A DNA stretch of 64,000 nt from Teredinibacter turnerae (GTDB taxonomy: Bacteria; Pseudomonadota; Gammaproteobacteria; Pseudomonadales; Cellvibrionaceae). The stretch lies in NCBI RefSeq assembly GCF_037935975.1, contig NZ_CP149817.1:3720001-3784000 (forward strand), read 5' to 3'. Below are positions 56,275-64,000 of the stretch, piece after piece. The notes under the pieces are model-generated. The model was not told the origin of the DNA. It ran no database searches and was given only the letters and a program-made list of their open reading frames with translations. Each line of letters opens with the position of its first letter. The first letter of the stretch is position 1. A program made the position numbers and the translations under genes.

Positions 56275-57288
56275 TTAAAGGGGGAATACATCTTTTAGGT
56301 AAATCGGTGTATTCTTTTTAAACTTTTGAAGTTTAATAAAGTTATCACCTTCCAGTTTTTGATTCATTATACTGGAAAATAATTTCTTAAAAAACGCCGA
56401 ATAAATTAAAGACTTAGATAAAGCAGAAGCATGCAAATAACAATCACCGCCTTGCGCCCAAGCATCCAAAATGGCACCAGAAGCAAGTGTCACGCACACA
56501 GGCCTCTTTACGATTTCTTTTACCTCATCTAGAGAGGCTATTCGCAAATCACCGAAACAACCATCGGTCGTATAGCTCTTCATCCTGGGGTGACATAAGT
56601 ATACAGGCAATCGTCCTATCGATTCGGCAAAAATGCGAAAATCACTCACCGCGTCCTTTTCTAACTCTCTAACCCCCAAAGCATTAAAATCACATCCGAT
56701 AAAATATATATTCTTATCATGATACTCGCCGCGCCAAAGCGAATAGACATCAAAAACCACAATAGACGTATAATTTTTTTTTGTTATTTTTGGAAGACAT
56801 TCAGGATATCTACAGACAAGGACATCGCCAGCAACACTCTTGCCTTGCTCTTTAAAAGTGGACCTATAGAGCTTTTTAAAAAAAGCCCAATATAATATTT
56901 TTGTAACTGAACGAAGTATTTTTTTCTTCCATGATCCAATATCTTTTCCATCATAATATAAACCCACTCCCTCTTCCAGCAAGGTAAATGTTTTCACCTC
57001 GCATTCATGACAGATTGCTTGAACTATTGGCACCTTGTCTACGAAAGTGTAAAGCCGTATAGGTCCAACTTTTCTAAGATACCTGCATATTTTTTTTAGC
57101 TCAACAAAGTAGCCAAAAGTATTCTTTATACCCTTTGATATTTCAATAATTTCCAATTCATCTCGAAGCTTACTATCTATTGATACTTTATTCTCGCAAA
57201 CAATAATTACGTCGCCATCGATCGCATCGAAGAAATCGTCAAAACACTTCAAATGCCAATACGAGTTTATATAAATTACACTTTTCAT
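56275..57288 (-). CDS. Sialyltransferase/polysialyltransferase-like glycosyltransferase
   Basis: 337 residues from ATG 57288, overlapping the Wzy-like gene by ATGA; a frame upstream to 57357 lies inside that gene. Weak similarity by eye to GT52/polysialyltransferase-type enzymes: LYTFVDKVPIVQAICHE, TFTLLEEGVGLYYDG, and the C-terminal VYLCHPRMKSYTTDG followed by RPVCVTLASGAILDAW, which fit the HP and S/T motifs of bacterial sialyltransferases. No CMP-sialic acid synthesis genes are in the window, so the donor is uncertain. Probable cytoplasmic glycan-building role. Confidence 0.65.
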   Translation of the reverse strand: MKSVIYINSYWHLKCFDDFFDAIDGDVIIVCENKVSIDSKLRDELEIIEISKGIKNTFGYFVELKKICRYLRKVGPIRLYTFVDKVPIVQAICHECEVKTFTLLEEGVGLYYDGKDIGSWKKKILRSVTKILYWAFFKKLYRSTFKEQGKSVAGDVLVCRYPECLPKITKKNYTSIVVFDVYSLWRGEYHDKNIYFIGCDFNALGVRELEKDAVSDFRIFAESIGRLPVYLCHPRMKSYTTDGCFGDLRIASLDEVKEIVKRPVCVTLASGAILDAWAQGGDCYLHASALSKSLIYSAFFKKLFSSIMNQKLEGDNFIKLQKFKKNTPIYLKDVFPL

Positions 57289-58559
57289 AGTTTTAAGTAA
57301 AAATAGAGAGAATGGATTAATAAAACAAAGCCGCCTGAAGCTAGCAATAGAAAACATTTCTGTTTGCTTCTATAAAAATAGATCACAGCGCCCATATACA
57401 AATAAGGATAGAAAGCAGACGCTTTACCGTGTTCAATCGTGAATCTACCGAGAAGAAATAGAAGCACAAAAGAAGCGCAATATACTGCATCCTCCTTTGA
57501 TAGCCTCACACTTTTTAACATTGATTTAAGACATTGAAAAAATTTCAAAACAATGAAGACAAACATGAAATTATGAAAAACGATTCCAATGTATAGAATA
57601 AACGAAGTGGGCGGGTAGAAAACTCCATGATAATAGGAAGCGCCCAATCCATCAAAATCAGACTTAGCATTAAAACTTAAATAATTGGTATTCGGAAGCG
57701 ATCCTAGTATATTGGCTATTCCTAACATTAAAAAATCAAACGGAAAGGGTAGCGATCTCGCGGCTTCCAAACCTCCTCCAGTACTATTTTTGGTACCTCC
57801 CAAAGCCTTCCCTGTATAAAACTCAACAATAGCAGATCTGAAAATAACAACCGCCAATACCAATCCAACAAGGAAAAACACAATTAAAATGAAAACTGAC
57901 TTTTCTGGCCAACCAGAAAATATTCTATAAAGAAGATAAAAAGCTAAAAAAAATAAAACCGATTCCGGCCTAATAGCAAATCCGAAAGCCGTTATGAGCG
58001 CAAGTCTAAGCGCAACGGTAATACTAAATCTTGAAAAATTAACGATTTCAACAACGAAAGCTAACAATGCAAAAGTAAAAAGAGCATCCCGGACCCCAGA
58101 TATCGAGTAGTAAATTAGGATAGGAGACAAAACCACAAGCAATATTTGGGATTTTTTGAATCCCGCTGAACACTTGTATATTGAGTACAAAAAACAAAGA
58201 TAAAATGTCGAAAAAATAAACGAAAGGAGCTTATTTGTAAACCCATTTAAACCTAGTCCTATTTCGTTTATTTTTTTCAATACCCAAACATAACCGTAAA
58301 AATCCGATTGAATCCTCAAAGTTCTCAGCTCAGAGCCAAAGACATGTCCTTTGCCATGATAAAAGAACTTCAGCTCATCATTGTCCAGCAAAATATTGCC
58401 AAAAAAATGATAATTCAATAAAGAAAAGAGTACTAACGTCAGCATTCCCGCAACTAAATAAATAGCCGTATAAGGAAGCATTTCTCTGTACGAATGAATA
58501 ATATCAAGGCGCAACTTCTTCGACATAGTTTTATGAATCTGCCTAGTTACGTATAACAC
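57285..58559 (-). CDS. Wzy-like O-antigen/exopolysaccharide polymerase
   Basis: 424 residues with about ten membrane helices, a large periplasmic loop (about 245-300, IVEFYTGKALGGTKNSTGGGLEAARS) and little sequence signature. Topology and position between glycosyltransferases and Wzx fit a Wzy polymerase (EpsG/Wzy-like). MSKKLRLD at residue 12 (58526) is an equally plausible start. Sequence divergence is normal for Wzy proteins, so the call rests on topology and context. Confidence 0.7.
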   Translation of the reverse strand: MLYVTRQIHKTMSKKLRLDIIHSYREMLPYTAIYLVAGMLTLVLFSLLNYHFFGNILLDNDELKFFYHGKGHVFGSELRTLRIQSDFYGYVWVLKKINEIGLGLNGFTNKLLSFIFSTFYLCFLYSIYKCSAGFKKSQILLVVLSPILIYYSISGVRDALFTFALLAFVVEIVNFSRFSITVALRLALITAFGFAIRPESVLFFLAFYLLYRIFSGWPEKSVFILIVFFLVGLVLAVVIFRSAIVEFYTGKALGGTKNSTGGGLEAARSLPFPFDFLMLGIANILGSLPNTNYLSFNAKSDFDGLGASYYHGVFYPPTSFILYIGIVFHNFMFVFIVLKFFQCLKSMLKSVRLSKEDAVYCASFVLLFLLGRFTIEHGKASAFYPYLYMGAVIYFYRSKQKCFLLLASGGFVLLIHSLYFYLKL

Positions 58560-58593
58560 TCATAGCATTAGCATCACCCACGTACATGGAACA

Positions 58594-59712
58594 TCAGGAT
58601 TCAAGTAGTTCTAAAAACTTGTTCGCCTGAGAGATTACTGAAAATCTAGCCATTACCTCTTCACGACCCATTTGTTTCGATAGCGTTTCTTCGCCAAATT
58701 GGTCTAGGTACCTAGCAATGCTATTAATTTCAGGTTGCACGATAGCGGCACCGATCTCTCTAGCCACTTCGCCAGCACCGTCTACATCAAACGCAAGCAC
58801 CTTCAACCCTCTAGCCGCAGCTTCGACAATTGTCAAACCAAAACCCTCCACCGTAAAATTATGCCGACCTGCGCAAACTACGCAAACATCAGCGAACAAA
58901 TACTGATTGTTTAACTCTTCGTCAGATATCCTGCCATAAAATATAACTTTATCCGAAAGAGATAGCTCTTCGGTTAGCTTTACCAATGCGCCCGAGGTGA
59001 CCCCCGAGCCAACAATATGTAGTCGTATTTCTCTTTTGGCGAGCTTGATAGCTCTAATAAGTAAGTCAATCCGTTTTCTATGATCCAACCTTCCAACTGA
59101 TAGTAAGTTTAGGCACTCTTCCTTTTTTATCTTGCTCTTTTCTTTTCTCGAACATTCATCAATAGAATTTACGGAAAACCCATTCACTGAATTATAAACA
59201 ACCTCTATTTTATCTTTTAACCTGTAGCCAAAGTTACTTCGATCAACCAGCCCCTTAACAAATCGACTGATACAAACAACTTTTATCGATTTAGCTAGAA
59301 ATCGCGTAAATAAATATCGGAAAATTTTACTTTTTTCAGAAATACTATTACAACGCAAGAACTCGCTACCATGAAATATTACTATATAACTAGTTTTTCC
59401 GCGTGGAAGAGAAAGCAAACCAAGAAGCAACGAGCCATAGCACGCAAATATGTAAGACGTATCTATTTTGTTTTTCGCCATATACTTTCGCAGAAATAAT
59501 ATATTCCGCAAAACAAGCAATGGATTTATAAAACTTCTATATAGACGAGGCTGTACTTTGTAACCAGAAAATTGGTGTGAAGCATGTCCCTTGTGAGTTA
59601 CAACTTCTAACTCCGCACCGTGCTCTACCAATCCTTTTGCCAACAGATCAACGTAGCGCCCAACACCTCCCGTATCAGGCCACAGTTCATTTGTTATAAT
59701 TGAAATTTTCAT
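58594..59712 (-). CDS. GT4-family glycosyltransferase
   Basis: 372 residues, GT-B fold. N-terminal ITNELWPDTGGVGRYVDLLAKGL, nucleotide-binding LLSVGRLDHRKRIDLLIRAI, and EGFGLTIVEAAARGLKVLAFDVDGAGEV with the GT4 E-x7-E pattern. Overlaps the sulfotransferase gene upstream by 26 bases. Adds a sugar to the repeat unit. Confidence 0.93.
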   Translation of the reverse strand: MKISIITNELWPDTGGVGRYVDLLAKGLVEHGAELEVVTHKGHASHQFSGYKVQPRLYRSFINPLLVLRNILFLRKYMAKNKIDTSYIFACYGSLLLGLLSLPRGKTSYIVIFHGSEFLRCNSISEKSKIFRYLFTRFLAKSIKVVCISRFVKGLVDRSNFGYRLKDKIEVVYNSVNGFSVNSIDECSRKEKSKIKKEECLNLLSVGRLDHRKRIDLLIRAIKLAKREIRLHIVGSGVTSGALVKLTEELSLSDKVIFYGRISDEELNNQYLFADVCVVCAGRHNFTVEGFGLTIVEAAARGLKVLAFDVDGAGEVAREIGAAIVQPEINSIARYLDQFGEETLSKQMGREEVMARFSVISQANKFLELLES

Positions 59713-60397
59713 GTTCTGAATAACCTAATAGTTTAATATCTCGTTTATACAATTCTCTTAGCTTTCTCATGCTGTTTTCGTTTAGCGTTTCTAAATTTTT
59801 CTGTTTTGTCTTATTTGCATGAGGAAGAGATAAACCACCCCTCCCTATAATGAGCGCGAGTCGTTTAAAGTCTTCTTCTAAATTTTCGTAACGTCCAATA
59901 AAGTCTACGAGCAGAAAATCATCATCGTCATACAAATAGTAGGTTTGCGGTATAAAGTGAACATATTCCCACATTGTCTTTTCATTCAACCATAACGCCA
60001 CAAAATCATTCACATCAGAATAATCAACTAGTACGTTATCTCTAAAAGCCAGATCAGATTTATTTTTTCCTCCCGCCTTTAGATATGCATATGCAGATAA
60101 AAACCGGTCTATTGGTTCTCTAACGAAGGAAAAGATCAAATATTCAATCTTTTTATTACCGAGCTTCTCAATATAATTTTTCGCTCGAATATGCCCTGGC
60201 TTGTCATGTCCATAAAGAGACACAGCGACACTAGAACCCGCTGCTTTTGGAATATGTACAAATATCGCTTTATTTTTGACGAAACCTTCCTGTATCAGCC
60301 TTTTATCTCTAAAGTAGTTCCCCTTTTTCTCTCTCGCCCAATAAGGAACGGTAACCCTGTACACAGATTTAATAACACCTTCAACGCTCACGGCCAC
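59687..60397 (-). CDS. Sulfotransferase family 2 protein
   Basis: 236 residues. The PAPS-binding 5'-phosphosulfate loop is IFVHIPKAAGSS (about 45-56) and the 3'-phosphate motif is FSFVREPIDRFLSAY (about 89-103), as in carbohydrate sulfotransferases of the HS2ST/heparan type (Sulfotransfer_2). Position among glycosyltransferases implies sulfation of the polysaccharide or its precursor. Its start lies 17 bases inside the end of the Wzz gene. No PAPS synthesis genes are in the window. Confidence 0.88.
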   Translation of the reverse strand: MAVSVEGVIKSVYRVTVPYWAREKKGNYFRDKRLIQEGFVKNKAIFVHIPKAAGSSVAVSLYGHDKPGHIRAKNYIEKLGNKKIEYLIFSFVREPIDRFLSAYAYLKAGGKNKSDLAFRDNVLVDYSDVNDFVALWLNEKTMWEYVHFIPQTYYLYDDDDFLLVDFIGRYENLEEDFKRLALIIGRGGLSLPHANKTKQKNLETLNENSMRKLRELYKRDIKLLGYSEHENFNYNK

Positions 60398-61403
60398 CTC
60401 CTATGAGGTACCTTATCAATACCACTACCAAGCCCAACACCCCCCCCAAAAAAGTTATTGCAATTACAAGAAAAGCTCTTCTGGGCTTTACTTTTAGTTC
60501 CGGAACAACCGCATCGTCAATTGTTTTGAATACATATTCATCCCTCACTTTCGCAAACATAACCGTTTTTGTTTGCTCTTCGATTAGTTCGTAAAATACA
60601 ACTTTCAATTCCGCCAAGGCCGTTTTTTCCAACTGACCCGAAAGGAATGCAATGCTTTTGTTCGCCTCAGCAACATCTCTACTTTTAATTTCTTCATTTA
60701 TATCTAAAATGAGTAGATCTACCCATTCTTTCGCCAAATACGGCGAGTAGTGTTCTACGCTTAAGTTCACCAAGCCTGTGTTTTCGTCCACCGAGATGGA
60801 CATTAAATTTATAAATTTCTCATATGCTTCCAGAGCAGAGGGCTCAGCTTCACGCGGCGGCTTGGGGGCGCGCACCCATTTTCGGCTTTTTTCATCATAA
60901 ATATTATTGTCGATTATTAACGTATCCTGAGTACGATCCCACCCTTTTACTGCCATGAGTGGAATTAGTATTTTATGCTTTCTCACAAATTTGGAAATGA
61001 ATTCGCGAGACTTTAAAATTTCGACTGCGATGGTCGTTTTATCGGCTTTAGCACCTACAAGATCCACTCCCGCCAGACTTGCCAATCCGCCTAAACAGCC
61101 TGCCATCCTAGACAAGCCACCACCAGAATTTTCTTCAGCTGGAGCCAATAAGGCTTCTGACTTATAAATATTTGGAAGTGATAATGCGAAAATTACAGAA
61201 GCAATAGCGAAAAGAAAAGTAATGCCAATAATTATCCACTTACCATTCCAAAGCGCATCCCATAGTTCCCGCAAATCAATTTCATCACCGCTTGCGGCCG
61301 GATTCTGCAAACCAAAAATTCGAGGGTCGGAATAAGGGAAGCGTGATTTAGACATTTCGTCTAGTTGTTTTTCTATTTTTTCTAACTTTTTTTCTAAATT
61401 CAT
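60381..61403 (-). CDS. wzz: Wzz-family chain-length determinant
   Basis: 340 residues. N-terminal coiled coil, then IDLRELWDALWNGKWIIIGITFLFAIASVIFAL (TM1 with the Wzz box), periplasmic domain, and a C-terminal TM2 preceded by VVPELKVKPRRAFLVIAITFLGGVLG with the Pro-rich motif. No kinase domain, so not a Wzc. Controls chain length with the Wzy polymerase in the periplasm. Confidence 0.92.
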   Translation of the reverse strand: MNLEKKLEKIEKQLDEMSKSRFPYSDPRIFGLQNPAASGDEIDLRELWDALWNGKWIIIGITFLFAIASVIFALSLPNIYKSEALLAPAEENSGGGLSRMAGCLGGLASLAGVDLVGAKADKTTIAVEILKSREFISKFVRKHKILIPLMAVKGWDRTQDTLIIDNNIYDEKSRKWVRAPKPPREAEPSALEAYEKFINLMSISVDENTGLVNLSVEHYSPYLAKEWVDLLILDINEEIKSRDVAEANKSIAFLSGQLEKTALAELKVVFYELIEEQTKTVMFAKVRDEYVFKTIDDAVVPELKVKPRRAFLVIAITFLGGVLGLVVVLIRYLIGGGRER

Positions 61404-61509
61404 TTTAGTTCGCTATCGCTAATAAACCTGTAGACGAGATTTGGGAAAGCCACTACGTGGGTTAAGGCTCAAGAGACGGTATTCTCGTTTTCTCAATTCC
61501 TGTTTTTTA

Positions 61510-61877
61510 TCATTCATACTCTTGCTGCCCTTTATACTCTTTGGCTAATGCTTTTGCCTCAAGCTTAAGCTGCTCAATCTCTTGTTCTAATTGTTTGTAC
61601 TGTACTTGTTTTTGCTTTAAAAAGCGTAATATTACCACCGCTTTTTCGGCAGCACCTTTGGGTGTAAGCACATACACATAATTTAATTTGCTGTTGGAGC
61701 GGGCGAAATTTCCGCCCTTTACCCTACACGCTTCAATGAGAGCTTTTAGACAATAGGTTGTTTTACCCAAGCTCACGCCAAGAATACCAGCCAGTTCACG
61801 CTGACTAATTTCGGGGTTATCCGCTTTTCTCTTAATAGCTTCTAACGCAGTTCATCGGGAATGGCAGGCTCAGGCAT
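61510..61877 (-). pseudogene. EPS-associated MarR-like regulator, frameshifted near the start
   Basis: ATG 61877 gives MPEPAIPDELR then a stop; the next frame gives LEAIKRKADNPEISQRELAG, joining the intact VSLGKTTYCLKALIEACRVKG (HTH) and the coiled coil YKQLEQEIEQLKLEAKALAKE. Together they match the EPS-associated MarR-family regulators that sit next to wzz-like genes. A loss of one or two bases near 61843 explains the frame change. Either truncated in the cell or a sequencing slip. Internal ATG 61776 would give an 88-residue product without the full DNA-binding domain. Confidence 0.7.
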
Positions 61878-61995
61878 ACAGATTCAATACGAGTCAATGG
61901 CGTTGCTAGGATGATACGCTTTGAACACCTTGTGTTCAGTTGAACGCTCAACGTAGTAAAAAAGGCAGCTACATATTTCGCTGCCTTCTATATTT

Positions 61996-63078
61996 TTATG
62001 ACTGGGGTTGTGCTGCTGTAAACAAGTTCCGTTTACTCCACCGAATAAACCGCCAAGACCGCTTCATCAGCAGTTGATAAAGCAAAACCAGAACAACTGC
62101 ACACAAAAACGAAAACCAGTCCGGTGCTTTGTACACGTGCAGTGTGGCGCCTACCACCACAAACAACCCCTGCACGCACAGCATAATGTACAAGGTTTGT
62201 TTCGCGTTAAAGCCTGCCCGCAGAATAATGTGGTGGATATGGGTTCGATCTGGCGCCATGGGTGAGCGACCGCGTTTTACTCGGCGGTACATGATGGTGA
62301 ACATATCGGTGATGGGCAGCAGTACAAACCAGAGCGCGGTAACCGGGCTAAATGCAGCGGACTCGCCTTGGGAGCCGTAAATAAGCAACACCCCTAACGA
62401 CAACCCCATAAACATACTGCCGGAGTCGCCCATAAAGATTTTGCCAATGCGCTTGGGCTTTCTGGCGCCCCACAGGTTAAAAATAAGGAAGGCACCGGTA
62501 GAGCCGATAAAGGTCATGCACAGGTACTGGAAGGTGGTATTGCCATTTGCGCCGAAGAGCGCGACCAGGCCAATAAAGGAAACCATGGCGATGGAGCCTA
62601 CCAGGCCGTCCATGCCATCCATCATGTTCATGGCGTTAATCGCCGCCATAATGGAGAGCACAGCCAGCGGGTAGCCCAGCCAGCCGGGGTTTAGCTCGCC
62701 AATACCAAACAAGTCTCCAAACGAATGAAAGTGCACCTCCAGCGCGTAGACAAAAATGCAGGAGATCAGGAACTGACCCACCAGGCGAAAGCGCGCGCTG
62801 AGTTCATAACGGTCGTCGACCATTCCCATAAACACGATTAGCCCACCAGCCAATAGAAAAAGCCGTATTTCTATTGGCTGCTCAATAAAGAGAAAGGTGG
62901 TTAGCAAAATACTGGCATAAATAGCCAGTCCACCGACTAACGGAATAACGCCTTGATGCTGTTTACGCCCGCCGGGTTTGTCGACAAGTTGCGCCCAGTC
63001 GGCAAGAGGCTGAAGTAACTTTACTGCGGCAAATGCGAGTACAAAAGACATTGCCAAAATAATGTAGCCTAGTTCCAT
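61996..63078 (-). CDS. WecA/WbpL-type undecaprenyl-phosphate sugar-1-phosphate transferase
   Basis: 360 residues, polytopic member of the MraY/WecA family. Conserved cytoplasmic motifs: DKPGGRKQHQGVIPLVGGLAI near the start, MVDDRYELSARFRLVGQ, NAMNMMDGMDGLVG with the Asp-rich metal site, and GDSGSMFMGLSLGV; HIHHIILRAG is the C-terminal sugar-recognition loop. Initiates the repeat unit by moving GlcNAc-1-P (or a relative) onto undecaprenyl phosphate at the cytoplasmic face of the inner membrane. Confidence 0.93.
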   Translation of the reverse strand: MELGYIILAMSFVLAFAAVKLLQPLADWAQLVDKPGGRKQHQGVIPLVGGLAIYASILLTTFLFIEQPIEIRLFLLAGGLIVFMGMVDDRYELSARFRLVGQFLISCIFVYALEVHFHSFGDLFGIGELNPGWLGYPLAVLSIMAAINAMNMMDGMDGLVGSIAMVSFIGLVALFGANGNTTFQYLCMTFIGSTGAFLIFNLWGARKPKRIGKIFMGDSGSMFMGLSLGVLLIYGSQGESAAFSPVTALWFVLLPITDMFTIMYRRVKRGRSPMAPDRTHIHHIILRAGFNAKQTLYIMLCVQGLFVVVGATLHVYKAPDWFSFLCAVVLVLLYQLLMKRSWRFIRWSKRNLFTAAQPQS

Positions 63079-63114
63079 GTTGTTTCGCTTACTCTTTAGG
63101 TAGGTTTAACTGTT

Positions 63115-64000
63115 TTATTCCGCTCTGCCGTAGGCATCCTGAAAACGTACAATGTCGTCTTCACCCAGGTAACCACCACTGCGCACCTCAATAAGGTGTA
63201 ATGGCAGCTTGCCTGGATTGCTCAGACGGTGCTTTTCCCCTAGAGGAATGTAGATAGATTCATTCTCGCCGAGCAGCTGCTCCTGCTCGCCCTTTTGAAC
63301 GAGCGCTGTTCCTTCCACCACCACCCAGTGTTCCGCGCGATGGTGATGCATTTGCAACGAAATACTGGCGCCGGGTTTTACTTCTATTCTTTTTACCTGG
63401 AAACGCTTGCCTGCATCGAGGGTATCGAAGCTGCCCCATGGACGGTGCACCTGGCGGTGATGCTGAAACTCGTTGCGATCCTGCTGTTTCAGCCAATCCA
63501 CCACGTATTTTACATCCTGAGTTGCTTCGCGATTGACAACCAGTAAGGCATCATCGCTCTCGATAATAGCGATATTCTCCAGGCCAATTGCGGCCACGAA
63601 ACGATCTTCTGAGTGGATCAGACTGCCAGTGCAGTTTTTGATAAAGGCGTCGCCAAAGACGGCATTGCCGTTTTCGTCCTTCGCGCTGGACTCCCAAAGA
63701 GATTCCCAACTGCCAAGGTCACTCCAACCCGCATCCAGGGGCACCATCCAGGCCTTTGGCGTTTTCTCCATCACAGCATAGTCAATTGAGATATTTTCAC
63801 ATTGCGCGAACTCAGGCTCTGCGAGACGAATAAAGTCGAGATCGGTTTCGGCGTTAACTAACGATGCTTCACAATGCGCTAACCAATCGCCGCCCAGACT
63901 GGCCACTTCGGCAAGCAGCAGATCTGCTGGAAAAACAAACATGCCGCTGTTCCAGGTGTAAGTACCTGCTGCCAGGTAAGATTGCGCGGTGGCGAGATCT
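63115..64000 (-). CDS. manC: Mannose-1-phosphate guanylyltransferase/mannose-6-phosphate isomerase, partial
   Basis: Only the C-terminal part, about 295 residues, is in the window; the gene runs off the right edge. It includes the end of the nucleotidyltransferase domain (DAGWSDLGSWESLWE, VGREA-type VVNREATQDVKYVVDWLKQQDR) and the complete cupin isomerase domain (VHRPWGSFDTLDAGKRFQVKRIEVKPG, LQMHHHRAEHWVVVEGTA). The bifunctional enzyme makes GDP-mannose from fructose-6-phosphate via mannose-6-phosphate. First gene of the polysaccharide cluster as seen here. Confidence 0.94.
   Translation of the reverse strand, partial: DLATAQSYLAAGTYTWNSGMFVFPADLLLAEVASLGGDWLAHCEASLVNAETDLDFIRLAEPEFAQCENISIDYAVMEKTPKAWMVPLDAGWSDLGSWESLWESSAKDENGNAVFGDAFIKNCTGSLIHSEDRFVAAIGLENIAIIESDDALLVVNREATQDVKYVVDWLKQQDRNEFQHHRQVHRPWGSFDTLDAGKRFQVKRIEVKPGASISLQMHHHRAEHWVVVEGTALVQKGEQEQLLGENESIYIPLGEKHRLSNPGKLPLHLIEVRSGGYLGEDDIVRFQDAYGRAE

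Overview
The window looks like a chromosomal segment of a marine or plant-polysaccharide-degrading gammaproteobacterium, most like the Cellvibrionaceae (Saccharophagus/Teredinibacter type). This is an inference from gammaproteobacterial-type housekeeping proteins (ThrS, IF3, L35, L20, PheST, IHF-alpha), a GPH sugar symporter next to a GH43 glycosidase, and a large surface-polysaccharide locus. No 16S or other decisive marker is present.

Layout. (1) 0.1-6.2 kb: a cupin/heme-oxygenase-like fusion, a di-heme c-type oxidoreductase, a GST, a D-lactate dehydrogenase and a DJ-1/PfpI protein. (2) 6.7-15.1 kb: an AT-rich accessory island between the DJ-1 gene and tRNA-Pro. It carries a phosphotransacetylase-like gene paired with a two-TM/beta-rich membrane protein, an IS5-family insertion with TTAG target duplication, a two-reverse-transcriptase DRT3 antiphage locus with a candidate ncRNA that contains a CACACAC tract, and a winged-helix/nucleotidyltransferase pair behind a multi-palindrome operator. 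(3) 15.3-25.4 kb: tRNA-Pro, merR, ihfA, pheT, pheS, rplT, rpmI, infC (AUU start) and thrS, all on the minus strand. A GT87-type membrane glycosyltransferase gene separates infC from rpmI. (4) 25.6-29.6 kb: wzi-like and wza-like outer-membrane export genes, followed by 52/53-bp tandem repeats.

(5) 30.3-33.1 kb: an unrecognised effector-like gene followed by two paralogous small genes, an arrangement like toxin plus duplicated immunity. (6) 33.3-36.6 kb: tRNA-Asn and tRNA-Val, then the GPH symporter and the GH43 enzyme. (7) 36.7-42.9 kb: UDP-glucose dehydrogenase, a Phd/YoeB toxin-antitoxin pair, an MBL/beta-CASP nuclease and a UDP-glucuronate epimerase, separated by dense arrays of short hairpins whose stems vary while a GTTCC linker stays constant. 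(8) 43.3-46.6 kb: nested IS66 elements, one intact with a perfect 8-bp target duplication inside an older decayed copy, plus a Y1/REP-associated transposase remnant.

(9) 46.7-64 kb: a minus-strand Wzx/Wzy-type surface polysaccharide locus. Reading in the direction of transcription it holds manC (cut by the window edge), a WecA-type initiating transferase, a frameshifted EPS-associated MarR regulator, Wzz, a sulfotransferase, glycosyltransferases, a Wzy-like polymerase, a sialyltransferase-like protein, a Wzx-like flippase, a decayed methyltransferase, a glycosyltransferase, a frameshifted beta-propeller protein, another glycosyltransferase, an SDR epimerase, an acyltransferase and a methyltransferase. 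With wzi, wza, ugd and the epimerase elsewhere in the window, this would supply precursors, assemble repeat units, flip, polymerise and export an acidic, probably O-acylated and possibly sulfated polysaccharide.
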